Below are positions 12,701-24,600 of a stretch of DNA of 64,000 nt, piece after piece. The translations under genes and the position numbers were made by a program. The notes below the pieces were generated by a model. The model was not told the DNA's origin and made no database searches. It worked only from the letters and a program-made list of their open reading frames with translations. The first letter of the stretch is position 1, and each line of letters opens with the position of its first letter. The DNA is taken from positions 248,001 through 312,000 of the forward strand of contig NMRA01000105.1 in assembly GCA_002633005.1 (NCBI GenBank), given 5' to 3'. The stretch is from Phoronis australis (lineage: Eukaryota; Phoronida; Phoronidae).

Positions 12701-15350
12701 ATTGGCATTTGGTATTGGTAGCAAGTGAACAAAAATGTCTCATCTTTTTTGCTAGTGATATTCGACTATGTAGTACTCGTAAAACATCCCAAGGTAGATG
12801 TAGTAAATGCATTATCAACCAGGAGATTGAAAGGAGACGAGACATTACTCTGAATGGTGGGAAACCAATATGGAATCTCCAAAAATAATTTTCGTGGATT
12901 CCATAGGTCTTCATGAGTTGGCCCCTGGATACAAGCAACAGTTGCTCTACCGTTGCATACCATGTAGTCATCTTTCTTCATTGGATGACAACGGCGTTCT
13001 CTGTGTCACATAAGGTTGTTGGGTGCCAAATGTTTTCATCAGCCACTCCCGTATGGAACACACTTGTTTGAGGTGTCAAGAAAAGCCCTTCTGTACAGGG
13101 TCTTAAGAAGAGTATCACTATTCATTGTTCTATCCACTGTCTGCTTTTCAACCAATTTAGACCTTCCACCACCTTAGTTGTTTTATTATTTGTTGTATAT
13201 CATGTATGTATACTTTATTCCTGTTCGCCATTTGTTCATTTTAGTGTTATCTGATGGCATTAGTTCTTTCTTTTTTGTCTATTTTACTTTGTGTTATGTC
13301 TTCAGGTTCATTCTATTGAGTAATGTTAAATGATAATAATCTTGATAGAAACCCAGCACAATTGTTGTTAACATTCTGTATTTAAGTCCAACGTTTAGAC
13401 AAAGTTCAATTCTCAAGGACTACACCAACATCCTTTGGGTAACTGCTTTATAAGGGAGTTGTGGTTCAGTTGATTTTGTTACTTGTGACCTTGTTGCTGG
13501 GTTTGGTGAACTTGAGAATGATGAACTGAACTTCATCGAGACATATGACTTGTGTACATAGATACAGAATATTAACAACTTACAGTTCTGCTGGGGTTTC
13601 TGCTGCTTATATAGCCCAGAACTAGGATCGTCATTAATCGTGGTAATAATTTCATTCAGAAATCTGTAAATGCAGACGAAAGCACGTGGGACAGTATTCG
13701 AGGGGAGACAAATCCTCAGGTGCTCAGTTCCTTACTGTGGTGCTGGCTGAGCGAGCTTCAGGAACCAATCCTTAGAGCCCAGGACATGGGCATACTTGAA
13801 GCTCATGTTGAGGACCCTCTCAAAGCTCTTGATAGACTGGAAAGGGTAAGCGAGTTTCCTAACATATTGAGAATTTGGCATTTTTACTGTAATTACTGTA
13901 CAAATTTGTTAAAAGTAACCTGAAATTTTAATTGTAACTTATGTTTTTTAAAGAACTGTTTGCAGAATTCTCTTCGTCAGCGTTGTGGCATAAAGCCAGA
14001 AAAAATCCCGATGGAAGTATTTAAAACATAGCCAGTCCATTTTGCTCTAAAATTCTGCTCTTGTTGTAATAATACACAAATCATAGTCTCAGTTTTGATG
14101 AAGAATTCTACTTGGACGCAAAGTTTCGACCATCAGCTGTTTATTGCCATCTGTGCAGTTGTTAAGATGACAAAATTGAACTGGCCTGACATTGTCTGAG
14201 TATTGTTCTCGGTTACCTAACGTCACAAAAAATCCTCAATGACGTATTTCAGATGAGTGATGATTTAATTTCTTGGGTAGGTGCTAATACGACCTCAGTA
14301 GGTGGCAGCACCAATCTTGAGTGAAATCACCAACACGGTTCAGACTTACACATCGAAGTAGTTTGGAGTTCGAATCAATTCAAGTCATGTTTATTATAAT
14401 TACTTTCAATACTTACTTAAAGCCACCACAAACCATGGTCTGGTGTTACAACTTAGACACTATGTCTACTTTCTTCTCAGAGTGTATTTGCTTTTTTGAA
14501 ACGAGGTCATTGCATTCACTCCTTTGTTGAATTTTGATTTGTTAAATTACCTCACCTGGAATTCTCTGATGACCATCCTGCTTTCGTGACTGAGAACTCA
14601 CCCACCTTGACACACATCTCAATGTGCCTTGGGCATTTTTCTTGGAAAGACTATTGCCTTTTGGCGGATAGTCAAAAGTTGATTTTTCGTCTTTGTTGTT
14701 TCTCTAAACGTTCTGTCTACCGATTTCTGTCTCTTGACTTTGAGTTGTCAGTAGACAGCTTTTCTGTCTTTCAGCCTTAGTCTGTTTTTATGACACAGTC
14801 TATGCCATTTTTGACTGATTTTCAACCAATTGACAAAAGCCAAAAGACTGTTTGAGAAACAGGTCTCAGGTCTAAAGCAAAATTGACATGTCAGTTTTTT
14901 TAAACCCAAGTATGGAACAAGATGAGTCTGATTTATGGCAATAAATTGTCTGAATCGGAATATGGCACTTGACTGAAGGTGTAGCGGAGTTTATTGCCCT
15001 TTTAACTGTGGTAAGTGTATTTATAGGGTGTGAAGACTACAGTTGAATATCTAGTCAAGGTCATGTTACGGTTTGGCAAACTGCCAGAGAATCTGGAACA
15101 TTCGTTTGTGGTGCATTTGATCTCTGCATTGATTCACCAGCCTCTTTCTGAGGATGACCTAACCACACTCAAGGGTACCAAAGACGGCGCAAGTCTCACA
15201 GATACACAGGGTACAAAGCGGATGACAGAGTCTGGAAAATTAACGAGCTACAAGGTGTCTATGTTGTTTACGTTTTTCTACAACTTAGTAGAAGTGTTGA
15301 CCCAAAAAGCTGTAGAGCAAGTCTTGGACAAAACGAAATCATCTGTCTAG
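753..15350 (+). CDS. PTPDC1: PTPDC1-like protein tyrosine phosphatase, 5' partial, nine exons
   Basis: Coding exons read from splice sites and protein similarity: 753-868, 5100-5121, 6423-6529, 7199-7286, 9524-9613, 11884-11983, 12230-12679, 13660-13845, 15027-15350 (stop TAG at 15348-15350). All junctions are GT-AG and keep phase, giving 493 residues plus stop; the first exon starts mid-codon, so the amino-terminal part lies upstream. The phosphatase domain starts with the family-typical IINLQRPGEHSFCG and has the active-site loop HCHAGLGRTG. That loop is split by the intron between 6529 and 7199, after the first G of the second glycine codon. Cys is the expected phosphocysteine nucleophile and Arg binds phosphate (family knowledge). 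After the catalytic domain come a helical stretch (exons at 11884 and 12230), a Ser/Asp/Glu-rich linker around SESDSGFESVESE-like sequence in exon 12230-12679, and a C-terminal helical part. Vertebrate PTPDC1 is linked to centrosome and cilium control; that role is inferred here by orthology only. Confidence 0.93.
1238..1430. repeat. Fragment of the large fold-back family
   Basis: The stretch with GGTGTTCCTCTATGCGCAAA and the following GAGGCATAATTCGCCGAAAA matches, in the same order, 30536-30622 and, inverted, 30189-30275 and 58120-58215. No partner arm is present here, so it is a solo end. One ambiguous base (n) lies upstream at 1054. Confidence 0.6.
2772..3010 (+). mobile_element. tRNA-derived SINE with target-site duplication
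   Basis: The head reads like a tRNA, with an A-box-like GTGGCCTAGTGGGTTAAGTG and a B-box-like GGTCGTGGGTTCTAGTGCC. It is followed by a family-specific body containing CTCCTCAGCTC and ATTAATAAAGCATAAAAATG, and it ends in TAATTATTTTT. A 13-bp direct repeat TGTATTGATTTGA flanks it at 2760-2772 and 3011-3023. Relatives lie at 11143-11345 and 41177-41418, both inverted. Confidence 0.85.
3225..3320. repeat. AGGAAA-rich dispersed repeat, copy 1 (inverted)
   Basis: The reverse complement contains GAGGAAACTGGAAATCAAA followed by AAGAGGAATTTGAAACC. It closely matches plus-strand sequence at 21897-21965 in a CAPZA intron. It is a short dispersed repeat of unknown type. Confidence 0.5.
5100..5121 (+). 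CDS. PTPDC1: 22-nt microexon of the PTPDC1-like gene
   Basis: A pyrimidine tract and CAG end at 5099 and a GTAAGG donor starts at 5122. The 22 nt between them fill exactly the gap between the exon ending at 868 (phase 1) and the exon starting at 6423. The joined frame reads IFFYNFGWRDYGVASL, matching the conserved YNFGWxDYGVASL stretch of PTPDC1. Without it the frame breaks. It lies in an otherwise non-coding interval of more than 5.5 kb. Confidence 0.88.
8430..9060. repeat. Degenerate modular repeat region in a PTPDC1 intron
   Basis: Two related segments (GACATGTGGATAGATCTCATC near 8536 and GGTATGTGGATAGATGTCGTC near 8695) occur with T runs and GCCATCTAGTGG-type cores. They resemble the modules of the repeat at 60341-61617 but are much eroded, and the boundaries are approximate. 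Confidence 0.35.
11143..11345 (-). mobile_element. tRNA-derived SINE, 5'-eroded copy
   Basis: Read on the minus strand it matches the SINE at 41177-41418: TGGGTTGGAGTCCCACTGG (B-box region), then CCTTGAGTCAGATTTC, CTCCTCAGCTCGC, a region like GCATAAAATGTTTCCAGCC, and a CAATTATTTTTTTACC tail. The A-box end is diverged or truncated. No clear target-site duplication was found. Confidence 0.7.
13385..13556. repeat. Small inverted-repeat (MITE-like) element
   Basis: The left end (AAGTCCAACGTTTAGAC, then AATTCTCAAG) is complementary with some mismatches to the right end (CTTGAGAATGATGAAC, then GACATATGACTT). Half of a related element stands at 33320-33426, directly next to the intact LINE. It lies in the intron between the exons ending at 12679 and starting at 13660. 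Confidence 0.55.
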
Positions 15351-17450
15351 TGTTGTAAAGAGTTGTGGGCTGTATAGAGTTGCGCGCCATTAACAATTAT
15401 CAGTACAATCCGATATTAATATTTTCTTATTAATATCACGATTTAACGTCACTTTCATGGATGCTTCTTCAAACATTTCGTTCAACTTCTGCAAGACTGT
15501 TAGCATGGAAATAAATAGGCAGGTTAGCCTTAGGTGGGGTATTTGTCTTGCTACGTCACATACAGGGCAAACTAATTAAGCAAGAGGATGCTTTGTAATT
15601 GCACCTTTAGTGTCTTTCTCTAATGTGGTGCGGGACAGGCTAGTGCACTTAAAAACAGGTTAAATGTTTTCCGATATCAATTTTTAATAGTTAAAAAAGT
15701 ATTGAAGATGACTGTCCTTTGCTGTATGGATTTCCCTGATCACCATAAGATAATGGATCCTTGTATTATCAGCATCATACGGGAATTTTCTTATGTACAT
15801 TGATATGCGTCGATAGTTGCCAGCGGTGTCTAGCTAAGTTAAATGCATGTTTTTACTTACAGGTTTAGTGTTCAAACATTGATGTTTATTTGTTACTGGC
15901 TTCTCACAAACTTGAATTGTACACTCAAGTGTAGTAGGAAGATGTTATCAACAAAAACAGGTACAAAAATCTTGAAAATCCTTTTGCAAAAAATACAACA
16001 AATGGTCTATCTACAGTACATGGTATTATCATCCCCTGCAATAGTAGGTAATTTAGTGAAAAGTTAGCAATATGGAAGTATTTTATCGATAAGACCGAGG
16101 TATTACCATCAGTTTCACTGCAAACATCACTAGAGGTCATGGCAGTGAATTGGTGTCTTATTCCAGTTTAGTTTGGTGTGTACTTAAGTAGAACACTAAA
16201 TATCTTCATCAGTTTTTCTTGCTTGTTTACGTTTGCACCACTGTGTGCACTGGGAGATTTTAAACTGAAATTGGCCGATTCCGCCCATAATGATATGATC
16301 TAGTTATGGATGATATGGTAATGCTCTATGTATTTTGCACAGAAATAATTGTCATAATTGTTATTTTTCCATTCTTCAAAGTCTGGTTACTTTGTTTCTA
16401 ACAGTGGAAATTTCACCAAATGTTTTATGTTACATGGTGCAGAGGCTGAAGTTTTTTTATTTTTTTGAAGAAATTTGACAAAATAGGATTTCAAGTGTCG
16501 GCTATATTGTGTGAAGAATTGCCTTACATTACTTTTTTTGTGTTCATTATAATTAACGTCTTTACTCGAGGTCGGCCATCAACATATGCACTTGAATTTG
16601 TAACATAACATGTTGGCGATTGTTTTGTAAATATTTGTTATAATTCGCTGTCTGTTTGATGTTTTTAACTCTTTATTTTTGTTTAAGACTTTTTGATCTG
16701 ACTTGCTGTTGTATTTTACACCATTCCTGCATTCCAAATATGTGTACTGTCACTGTACTTTTCTGTTTACAGTTTGTTGATTCCTGGGTCCGTCCATGAC
16801 AGATGTTTATTTTTTAAGTTTATTGACAAGGTCACGTGTAGTATTCAATATGTCTTTATTATTTACATTTAATGTTGACAGTGTGGAATCGAAGTGAACA
16901 TAACCTTAAAAATCGTTTCAATTACACTTACTGCTGTTGTTCACGAGATTATCAGTAAAATAACTAACACAGTGTAACGTGAAGTTTTACATGGGCTTTT
17001 TAAAAGCTATACATTTTTGTAAAATCGTTGGTTCGTGAGAGTTGAGCTTTCTTAGAAAGTCTTTGTAATGAATAATATGAAGTTCACAAGGTGGCGCTAC
17101 AGACAAAATGCTACCCGTTAGTTCACTCAGCACAGGGTTGTTTCATGAAAAAGACTTTTTAAGTCTTCAAAGACAGAGATATCTTATGTTCTCGCTTGCT
17201 GTGTGGAGTATACGACCACACAAAGTCGTTTTTATTGAAGCAGACCCTAACCACACAAATGCTTTTAAGCAGCTTTTGTTCTTGCTATTTCAGACAATCG
17301 CATGTTGATACTGTACTCTTTATAAAAAAGTCATTACAAAGGCCAGAACACTGTGTCAAGCCACAACTTGGGTTATGTGTTTTTGTGTTGTGATCAAGTT
17401 TAAGTGTACGGTGTGTGTGTTTTCAGGTTACTAGGTGATGATTGAATAAA
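15351..17450 (+). other. PTPDC1: 3' UTR of the PTPDC1-like gene with poly(A) signal
   Basis: No convincing coding sequence follows the stop codon at 15350. An AATAAA signal stands at 17445-17450, followed by TG-rich sequence. The opposing CAPZA-like gene ends about 150 bp further on, so the two genes are tail to tail. The exact end of the transcript is inferred; earlier poly(A) sites could be used. Confidence 0.5.
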
Positions 17451-17604
17451 AATGCAAGACATGGATTGTGTGTTTTGTTTATTGAATGTGCTGTCGACCT
17501 GAATTTCTTCAATGGGCCACATGTAAATGAGAGCCACTTTATTGTAATAAAAATGATGAAAAAACAAAGGACTGGAACTTAACACTCGTCTGCTATATCA
17601 AATT

Positions 17605-18641
17605 TTTATTATACCAATGGAATTCTTCAAATGGCTGAATGACAGTAAAACTGAAAAATTAATACGAAGTAACCCTGGCTTGCTATCAAGCTGATTCCAA
17701 CAAACACGATATCTGCTAATAGTATAAATACTATTAATAACAACATAGTCAGATATAGGCACAAAAGGATACTGCTTTTGTGTAGAAAGAAGAAAATGTG
17801 ACAAAAATTGACGTCCCATCTGCACAATGAACCATGAACATAACTTAAAAGAAAACGCTTTGGCATATGTTTTAAACTAGTGAATTTACAATGCAAGCCT
17901 CTGCAAATACTGGTAATAATGTTCTTACAAAGGTACACTAACAATACGCAAAGATAAAAAGGTAACCAATGCGAGTACTCGACTACAGAGGAGTACTGAA
18001 TGAATTTGTCTCGTCAAAGTTCTTATTATTTCGTGAACTTCGTTCGTTTTAAAAAATATGTGCAGTGAGAAGGTGTGGGACAAAGCAATGCTGATATCTT
18101 AAATCATGCAGCTCAAAAACAAAAAAACGGACGAAACGTATGGCAACCTGTTTGCATACTGCGTTAAACATTTATACCGACAGGAAGACTACGCGTTTCT
18201 AATGCAATACACACGCGGTGCATTTTTAGCCTTAAGTTGCATAAATTCTCACTGCCAAGTTAGAGTATCAACAATTTAAAGGTGTATTACAAAACGTCAT
18301 GATGACAGAAAGGGGTGTGGTCACTTCTGGCAAATGTAAGCAAGTGAAGGTAAAGACTTTCTTTGTCTCACAATACCTGATGATTAGGAACAACAAGCTT
18401 TACTTGAGTCTCAACAGAAAAATTGACTAATTGTAATTGCTCGGAACGATACAAGTGAACTTTGAATTTTCATGTGATGTCACTGGTCAATTTTTGAGCT
18501 GAATCTCGAATAAAGTTTGGTACTTAAGGGCTCAGATGTCTTGGTGATATGCAGTCCCTGTAGGAACTATGGTATTACATCAGTCACACGATTTATCGTA
18601 CTAGTGTCTAATTTGTATACAAAATCCAACATCCTCAGCCA
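17605..18641 (-). other. CAPZA: 3' UTR of the CAPZA-like gene
   Basis: There is no coding signal downstream of the stop at 18642. On the minus strand an AATAAA lies at 17605-17610, with further ones at 17538-17543 and 17478-17483. The last two approach the opposing PTPDC1 poly(A) signal at 17445, so the two 3' ends may nearly meet or overlap depending on the site used. Confidence 0.55.
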
Positions 18642-21600
18642 TCATGGCATCTTCAGTGCATTCACCATGCCGTACCCGGCAATCTTGTTCCAGTCAACCT
18701 TAGAGCGAGTAACCGGCAGCTGTCGTCGTAGAGCCTTAAACGTTGTACCAGACATCTCACGGTAGTTGTCACTGATGGCTTGCTGCAAAATAAATGGATT
18801 ACTTAGGAAGAAAAATGACAAAACTCGCACCACTCAAATACTGGTTAAGTATAGAAGCAAAGTTTTCTGAATTGTTGTTTAAATTGAAGACTATTTCTAG
18901 CAGTTTTCATTTCGTTTCATTCTCTGTTGTCAGACTAGACTCCCAGTCTATAAAGTAGCCTCAAGCCAAGATCTTAAAAAGAATGATTTTTGACGTAATA
19001 TTTCTCTAAACACCGTCCATATTTCAATGCTTTCACTGCACAACAACCACTTGGTTGTTTGCCAAGACGGCAGCATAGTCAAGATGATCTCGTAGGCAGG
19101 AGACAGAGCTCGACGACTGTAGAATGGTCAGGATGATCTCGTAGCCAGCAGACAGAGCTCGACGACTCTTATCGGTCTCAAATTTTGATGTCCCAAACTA
19201 CACTCACTTGATGGCGACCATAATAAACTATGCCACTTACTTGATACTCTTGTTCAGCCTCCAGAATTAGCTTGCATACATCTTTAGCTAGTTTGCTTTC
19301 ACTCTGTAAACAAAAAAAAAACATTAGTCCTAACAGTGACAATGTAAACATTGAAACCCATGTAGTTAACTTACAATAGTCCCAACACACACTAAGTACT
19401 GAAAACCCATATAGCTAACTTACAGTAGTCCCAACACAGACTATGTAAACACTGAAGCCCTATATAGTTAACTTACAGTAGTCCTAACACAGACTATGTA
19501 AATACTGAAGCCCCATAAAGCTAACTTACAGTAGTCCCAACACATACTACGTAAGCACTGAAGCACCTGATGCCAACTTGTCATTACAAAACATACAGTG
19601 GCAGAAACAGCAACGTATCTCCATTTTGCCCCTAATGCGACCACGCTAAACTAAGGCAAAGTTAACTCACCGAATTGAAATTGTAACTTGAACAAACAAT
19701 GCAAAGCCAAGTGTTGAAAAGTGCCCATGACTGCACTGCTAATGTTAAGCTTCTATGGAGAGTTCATTACTATCATAAAACTGGAAGAATATGTCAAAGC
19801 TGTTTGAAAATTCAAAGGCATCGGCATCTCCGTACAGACTCAAATCTAATGGCCACCAGGAAGTACACAATATGTCGAAACAGTCCAAAAATGGAAAGGC
19901 ACAGTCGTCAGTTAACAGAAACATACTTTTCCAAATTTCATGAAAATCCATTGACGAACTCTAAAGGTAAACGAACTAAAGGGTGGTATTCAGATTGATC
20001 CGAAACCCATTAACAATTGGATGCAAAAAACAAAATCACCACTATGGGGCAACACAGTAATCGGACCTATCCGAAAATGAACTTTGATCGTGGTGCACAT
20101 CTGCAAATTTTCATAATCATTATGATACCTGATCATTATCTTAAGTGGTCACCAAGGAGGACTGGAGACTATGGTAGCTTATGTTTGAAAAATGACACCT
20201 AAACAATGCAATCCTCAAAATGGGCACATCTGCCAAATTCTGTGATGATCCTTCAAGTGGTGTAGCAAATATAGTGGCAGACGCAAATGTTATGTGCACA
20301 ATTTATGCTAAAAACGTCATGGAAGGGAAACGTCCAAAAGTAGGAACATGCTATCCTTGCTGTGACTAAAACATACAACCGTACTGGGAAGACTTATCAA
20401 ATTATTGATTGTATACATGCAGGGAAAACTAAAATTGCCACTAGGAGGCACAGCAGTAGCAGAATTCATCCAAAAAACAATGCAATCCTCTATAGAAAAA
20501 CATCTGCTAAATTCCAACGTGATCCTTCGAGAGGTTTGATTACGCAAGCAGAGAGGCAGATGCCTAAACAATGAGAGCTAAAATATTTAAAGCTGCCCTT
20601 CCCCACTGTTCAGCCATCAATGTTGAATTCTAAGCCGACGCGCTTCGGGATTTATAAAGATAACCGACATTGAAATATTGCTGAAAGAACAGTCAATTCA
20701 AGTCATAGATAACACACACATGCGACATTTTTTTCTAATCTGCAATTTCATGCCAACCCCAATAAACTTTGAAGGATTTTCTGGGGTCACTGTTCTCGAT
20801 GGTAACGGAAACAGAAACTATCATATTATATGACTGATTTATGAGAGTAAAAAGCTGAACACCCCTTTTGTTTTCAGCCAGCTAGCCAGAGCAAAATGCA
20901 GCTTTAAACTGCCGAATCTATGCAAAAGTGTGAGAATGCAATGCTCTTTGTGATACAAACACGTTTACCAACTTCATGAAGATTGGTTACGATATATAAT
21001 GAAGCAGACGGGGAAAAACCTGACATTTCACTAATCTAAAGGGTCCCTACAGTTGACACCAAGACTCACCGAAACAGTCACTTGCTCTCGTGCCTCCTTA
21101 GAGCTGACCAGCTGGACGTTGCCATCTTCGTAATAGTGCACCTGTACTTTTAGTATGCCGACTAGCTCAGCATTACCACCGGTCTCTGGGAATGTTACTG
21201 ACCACTGGGACCTCCAGCGGCCATTCCTGAAACCGACAAACATTAAAACTGACGCGAACTACACAGAAGTTTACAAGAAATCTACCCCAACCTTTTACAC
21301 TCAATCAATCAAGGCATCCCCTTATGTTTTTAAACACATGCATCACAACAGATTGGTCAAAGGACTTTTGAATGTAATCCCTTTTCTAAAATAAAAGTCC
21401 TGAATATAACAAATCCCTAAAGATTCCACATTTAAATGTGAACCAGATGACACCAGCTCACTATTTCCTTTAAATACAGAAAAATAAAAACAAGTGAACC
21501 AAAAACTGCAACATGGTAAGTTAACTTCGTGCAGTACAAAGCCCGACAAGAATTACTCAAAGATGAATCACCCCATCAACGAGTAGGCGAATAACACCAC

Positions 21601-24600
21601 GGGTCTGTCTCATTAAAAGTGACTTTAAGATTTGAGTCAGAAATTTGGTCTTACGCTCCAGACAACAATTTCTGATATATAAATAAATCTCACATGTGCA
21701 AAAATGCAAAGTACCTGCGAATACACACTAAACTACTAGCAGACCTTGGAATGACCAGTGACAAAAAAAGAAGATTTTATAGGTGATATATCGCTTCACA
21801 AATAAATAGGCTAGTGTAATAGAAATATTTTTTGTGTAGTAAAATTTAACTGAAATAACCGTTTTTGCATGAATTTAGTCAAAATAATGATAAAAAAGAG
21901 ACGAAAAAAGAGGAAACTGGAAATCAAACAAGAGGAAATTGAAACCAAAAAAGAGGAAATCCCCTTAACAGAGGAGAATTCCAAGCCCTGATCTAGTTAT
22001 TTCTATGAATCACTGCTAGACTGTGATGTGTTCACAATTACTTGGTTAAAAGGATACTAAACCCCGTTTTGATGATTCTAACTATTATCCTGTGATGTGT
22101 TCACAATTACTTGGTTAAAAGGATACTAAACCCCGTTTTGATGATTCTAACTATTATCCTGTGATGTGTTCACAATTACTTGGTTAAAAGGATACTAAAC
22201 CCCGTTTTGATGATTCTAACTATTATCCTGTGATGTGTTCACAATCACTTGGTTAAAAGGACACTAAACCCCGTTTTGATGATTCTAACTATTATCCTGT
22301 GATGTGTTCACAATTACTTGGTTAAAAGGATACTAAACCCCGTTTTGATGATACAAACCATTATCCTCGTTCTGCCACCTGCGTTATTTTAGAAAGATAA
22401 AAGCAGGAATCGACTAAAAAGTAAATATTCCCTTATGTCAAGGATTGAATATTATGGTTCTTGGTTGGTGGTTTTTTCCTACAGTTGCAGTGTAATTCTC
22501 TAAAAGCGTACGTCACATTTCTCCCATTTGGGAGATTTTGAAAGGATCTTCCAAATTTTTTCCCAAAGCGTTGAGGGTTACAGAGCATTATTTTGCTTCA
22601 GAAAATTGGATGGGAAAGTCGTTTTTAACATCTGTTCACAGGCCAAAAGTGGGTTTGCTATCCCTTTAAACTTTTCTCCAGCAACTGTGTAGTGGGAGCA
22701 TTTTAAGATCAAATTTCTGTCATTTAAAGACTTTAATAGTCTTACGTCACTTCCATGAAACACACCCTTGGAAGCAGCAGCAACAGGGGAGACGAAAAAC
22801 GGCTCAGCATAGCCATGAATACCAACTTACCAGAAGTTGTGTGGTTCAAACTTGTGGCTCTCAGTGCAAGCGATGAGGGTGATGTTGCCGTCGGCGACTG
22901 ACCCGTAGACAGTAACGACGCCATGTTGGTAGTGTTCCTTAACGTACTCCGACATCGCCTTCTCTAGAGCCGAGCGCCATGGCTCCGAGGTGTTAGGCTC
23001 AATTACATCGGCATCACTCGCCTCTTTACGTAAGTGGTCATACCTGCACAGACACAACATGCACATGTGTAGAGCTATTATAGCATTTAACGTCATTGTA
23101 CTACACACCAAGGGTTATACAAAAACTAATTGGTATAAAAATTGACAAACCTAGTAAAACCTACAGCCTGCTGTGAAAAGCCCAATGTTTACGCATTAAA
23201 AGAATAGTCACAAAGTCATTGTTAGCGATTTGCGAGAAATGCCTACATTAAAATTTCCTTAATTCAGAACAGTAAAGTCGATGCGTAACACTACAGCCAT
23301 CAGAGAAAGGTGAGATTAACCAACTCTTATTTAAAAGTAGCGTGGCCAATTACCCTCATGATAGAACTTCTGACAACTGACCTATCGACAGGACTGTGTG
23401 ATGGCTTAACTGACCAATTAGAATGCAGCATTCTTGACACACCTTCATTTACAAGCAGTCATTTTACCTGACAAACAACACGTTGCCAGGTAAAACTTAT
23501 TGTTTGTTTGTCGACATTTTGCAAGATCTAGCATTGACAAACACAAGTAAACTTTGAATAAAGACAACAACTTTTCTAACAAGAGCAACGCGGAGTATTG
23601 AAATGCGCCCACGAATGCATTGCAAATGGTGTGCTTTTAGGATTATTTATTTGTATCATAATAATGGCAATCCAGTCATAAACGGGAACATGCCATATTT
23701 CGTAAAAATGTCAAGGAACTTCACAGAAACAAAGGAAAACAGAACAAAATGAAATTGCCACTTGTAGGCACAGTGTCTGTTCGATCGGCCTGAAAGTGGA
23801 CGCCATAAAGAAGATTTGAAAACAGCAAAAATGACCACCAGGTGGTGCAAAATACCTCAATTCCATCCAAAAACAGCATGATAGCGTCATCTCACCAATA
23901 GGTGCCTATATTCAAAATTTTATGAAAATCTCTTGAGGATCTTTGAAGATACAGACTGGTATACATAAAAAAATTAAATTGCCACTAGGGGGCACACCAG
24001 TAGTCAGATCCGTCCAAAAGTCGTCATTGTCAATATCATATAAATACACTTGCTAAATTAAGTTTAGATCCTGAAATGGTTTAATAGATACAGTCACTAG
24101 GAGGTAAACGTAAAAAACTAAAATTGCCACTAGGGGGCACACCGATAGTCAGATTCGTCCGAAAATTCGCCCATGCCGTCCCATCCACGGAAGGAACACA
24201 TACGCAAAATTTCACTTTTTATGCACCCACACATAAATATGTGGGCGCATAAAAAGTAACGACATGTTTCGGCGGTAAAGCATCTACCATTACGTTAGGT
24301 CACGTGATGTGACCACAGGTGATGCAGTTCAGTTCTTACTAAATCGTTTCTTCTGTTATTAAAGGCTTTGAACAGAACGTAGTAGTAATTCCTAATCCAT
24401 AAGCAAAGTTCTTTTCACATGTACCGCAAAACCTCTATTCTTCCACATTAGGTGACACACATGCTACTCTCAGATATCTCCAATTTATGAAATTAATGAC
24501 AAAGATTTGTTTAGAATTCATTCATCACACATCAAATTTTAATGTTTGGCATGGGATTCATGTCATGACATCACAGAATTAGGCCTGCCGTTTTGTAATC

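Noticed and set aside
22021-22365. CRISPR array
   Set aside because: The 69-bp units are head to tail with no unique spacers, in an animal intron.
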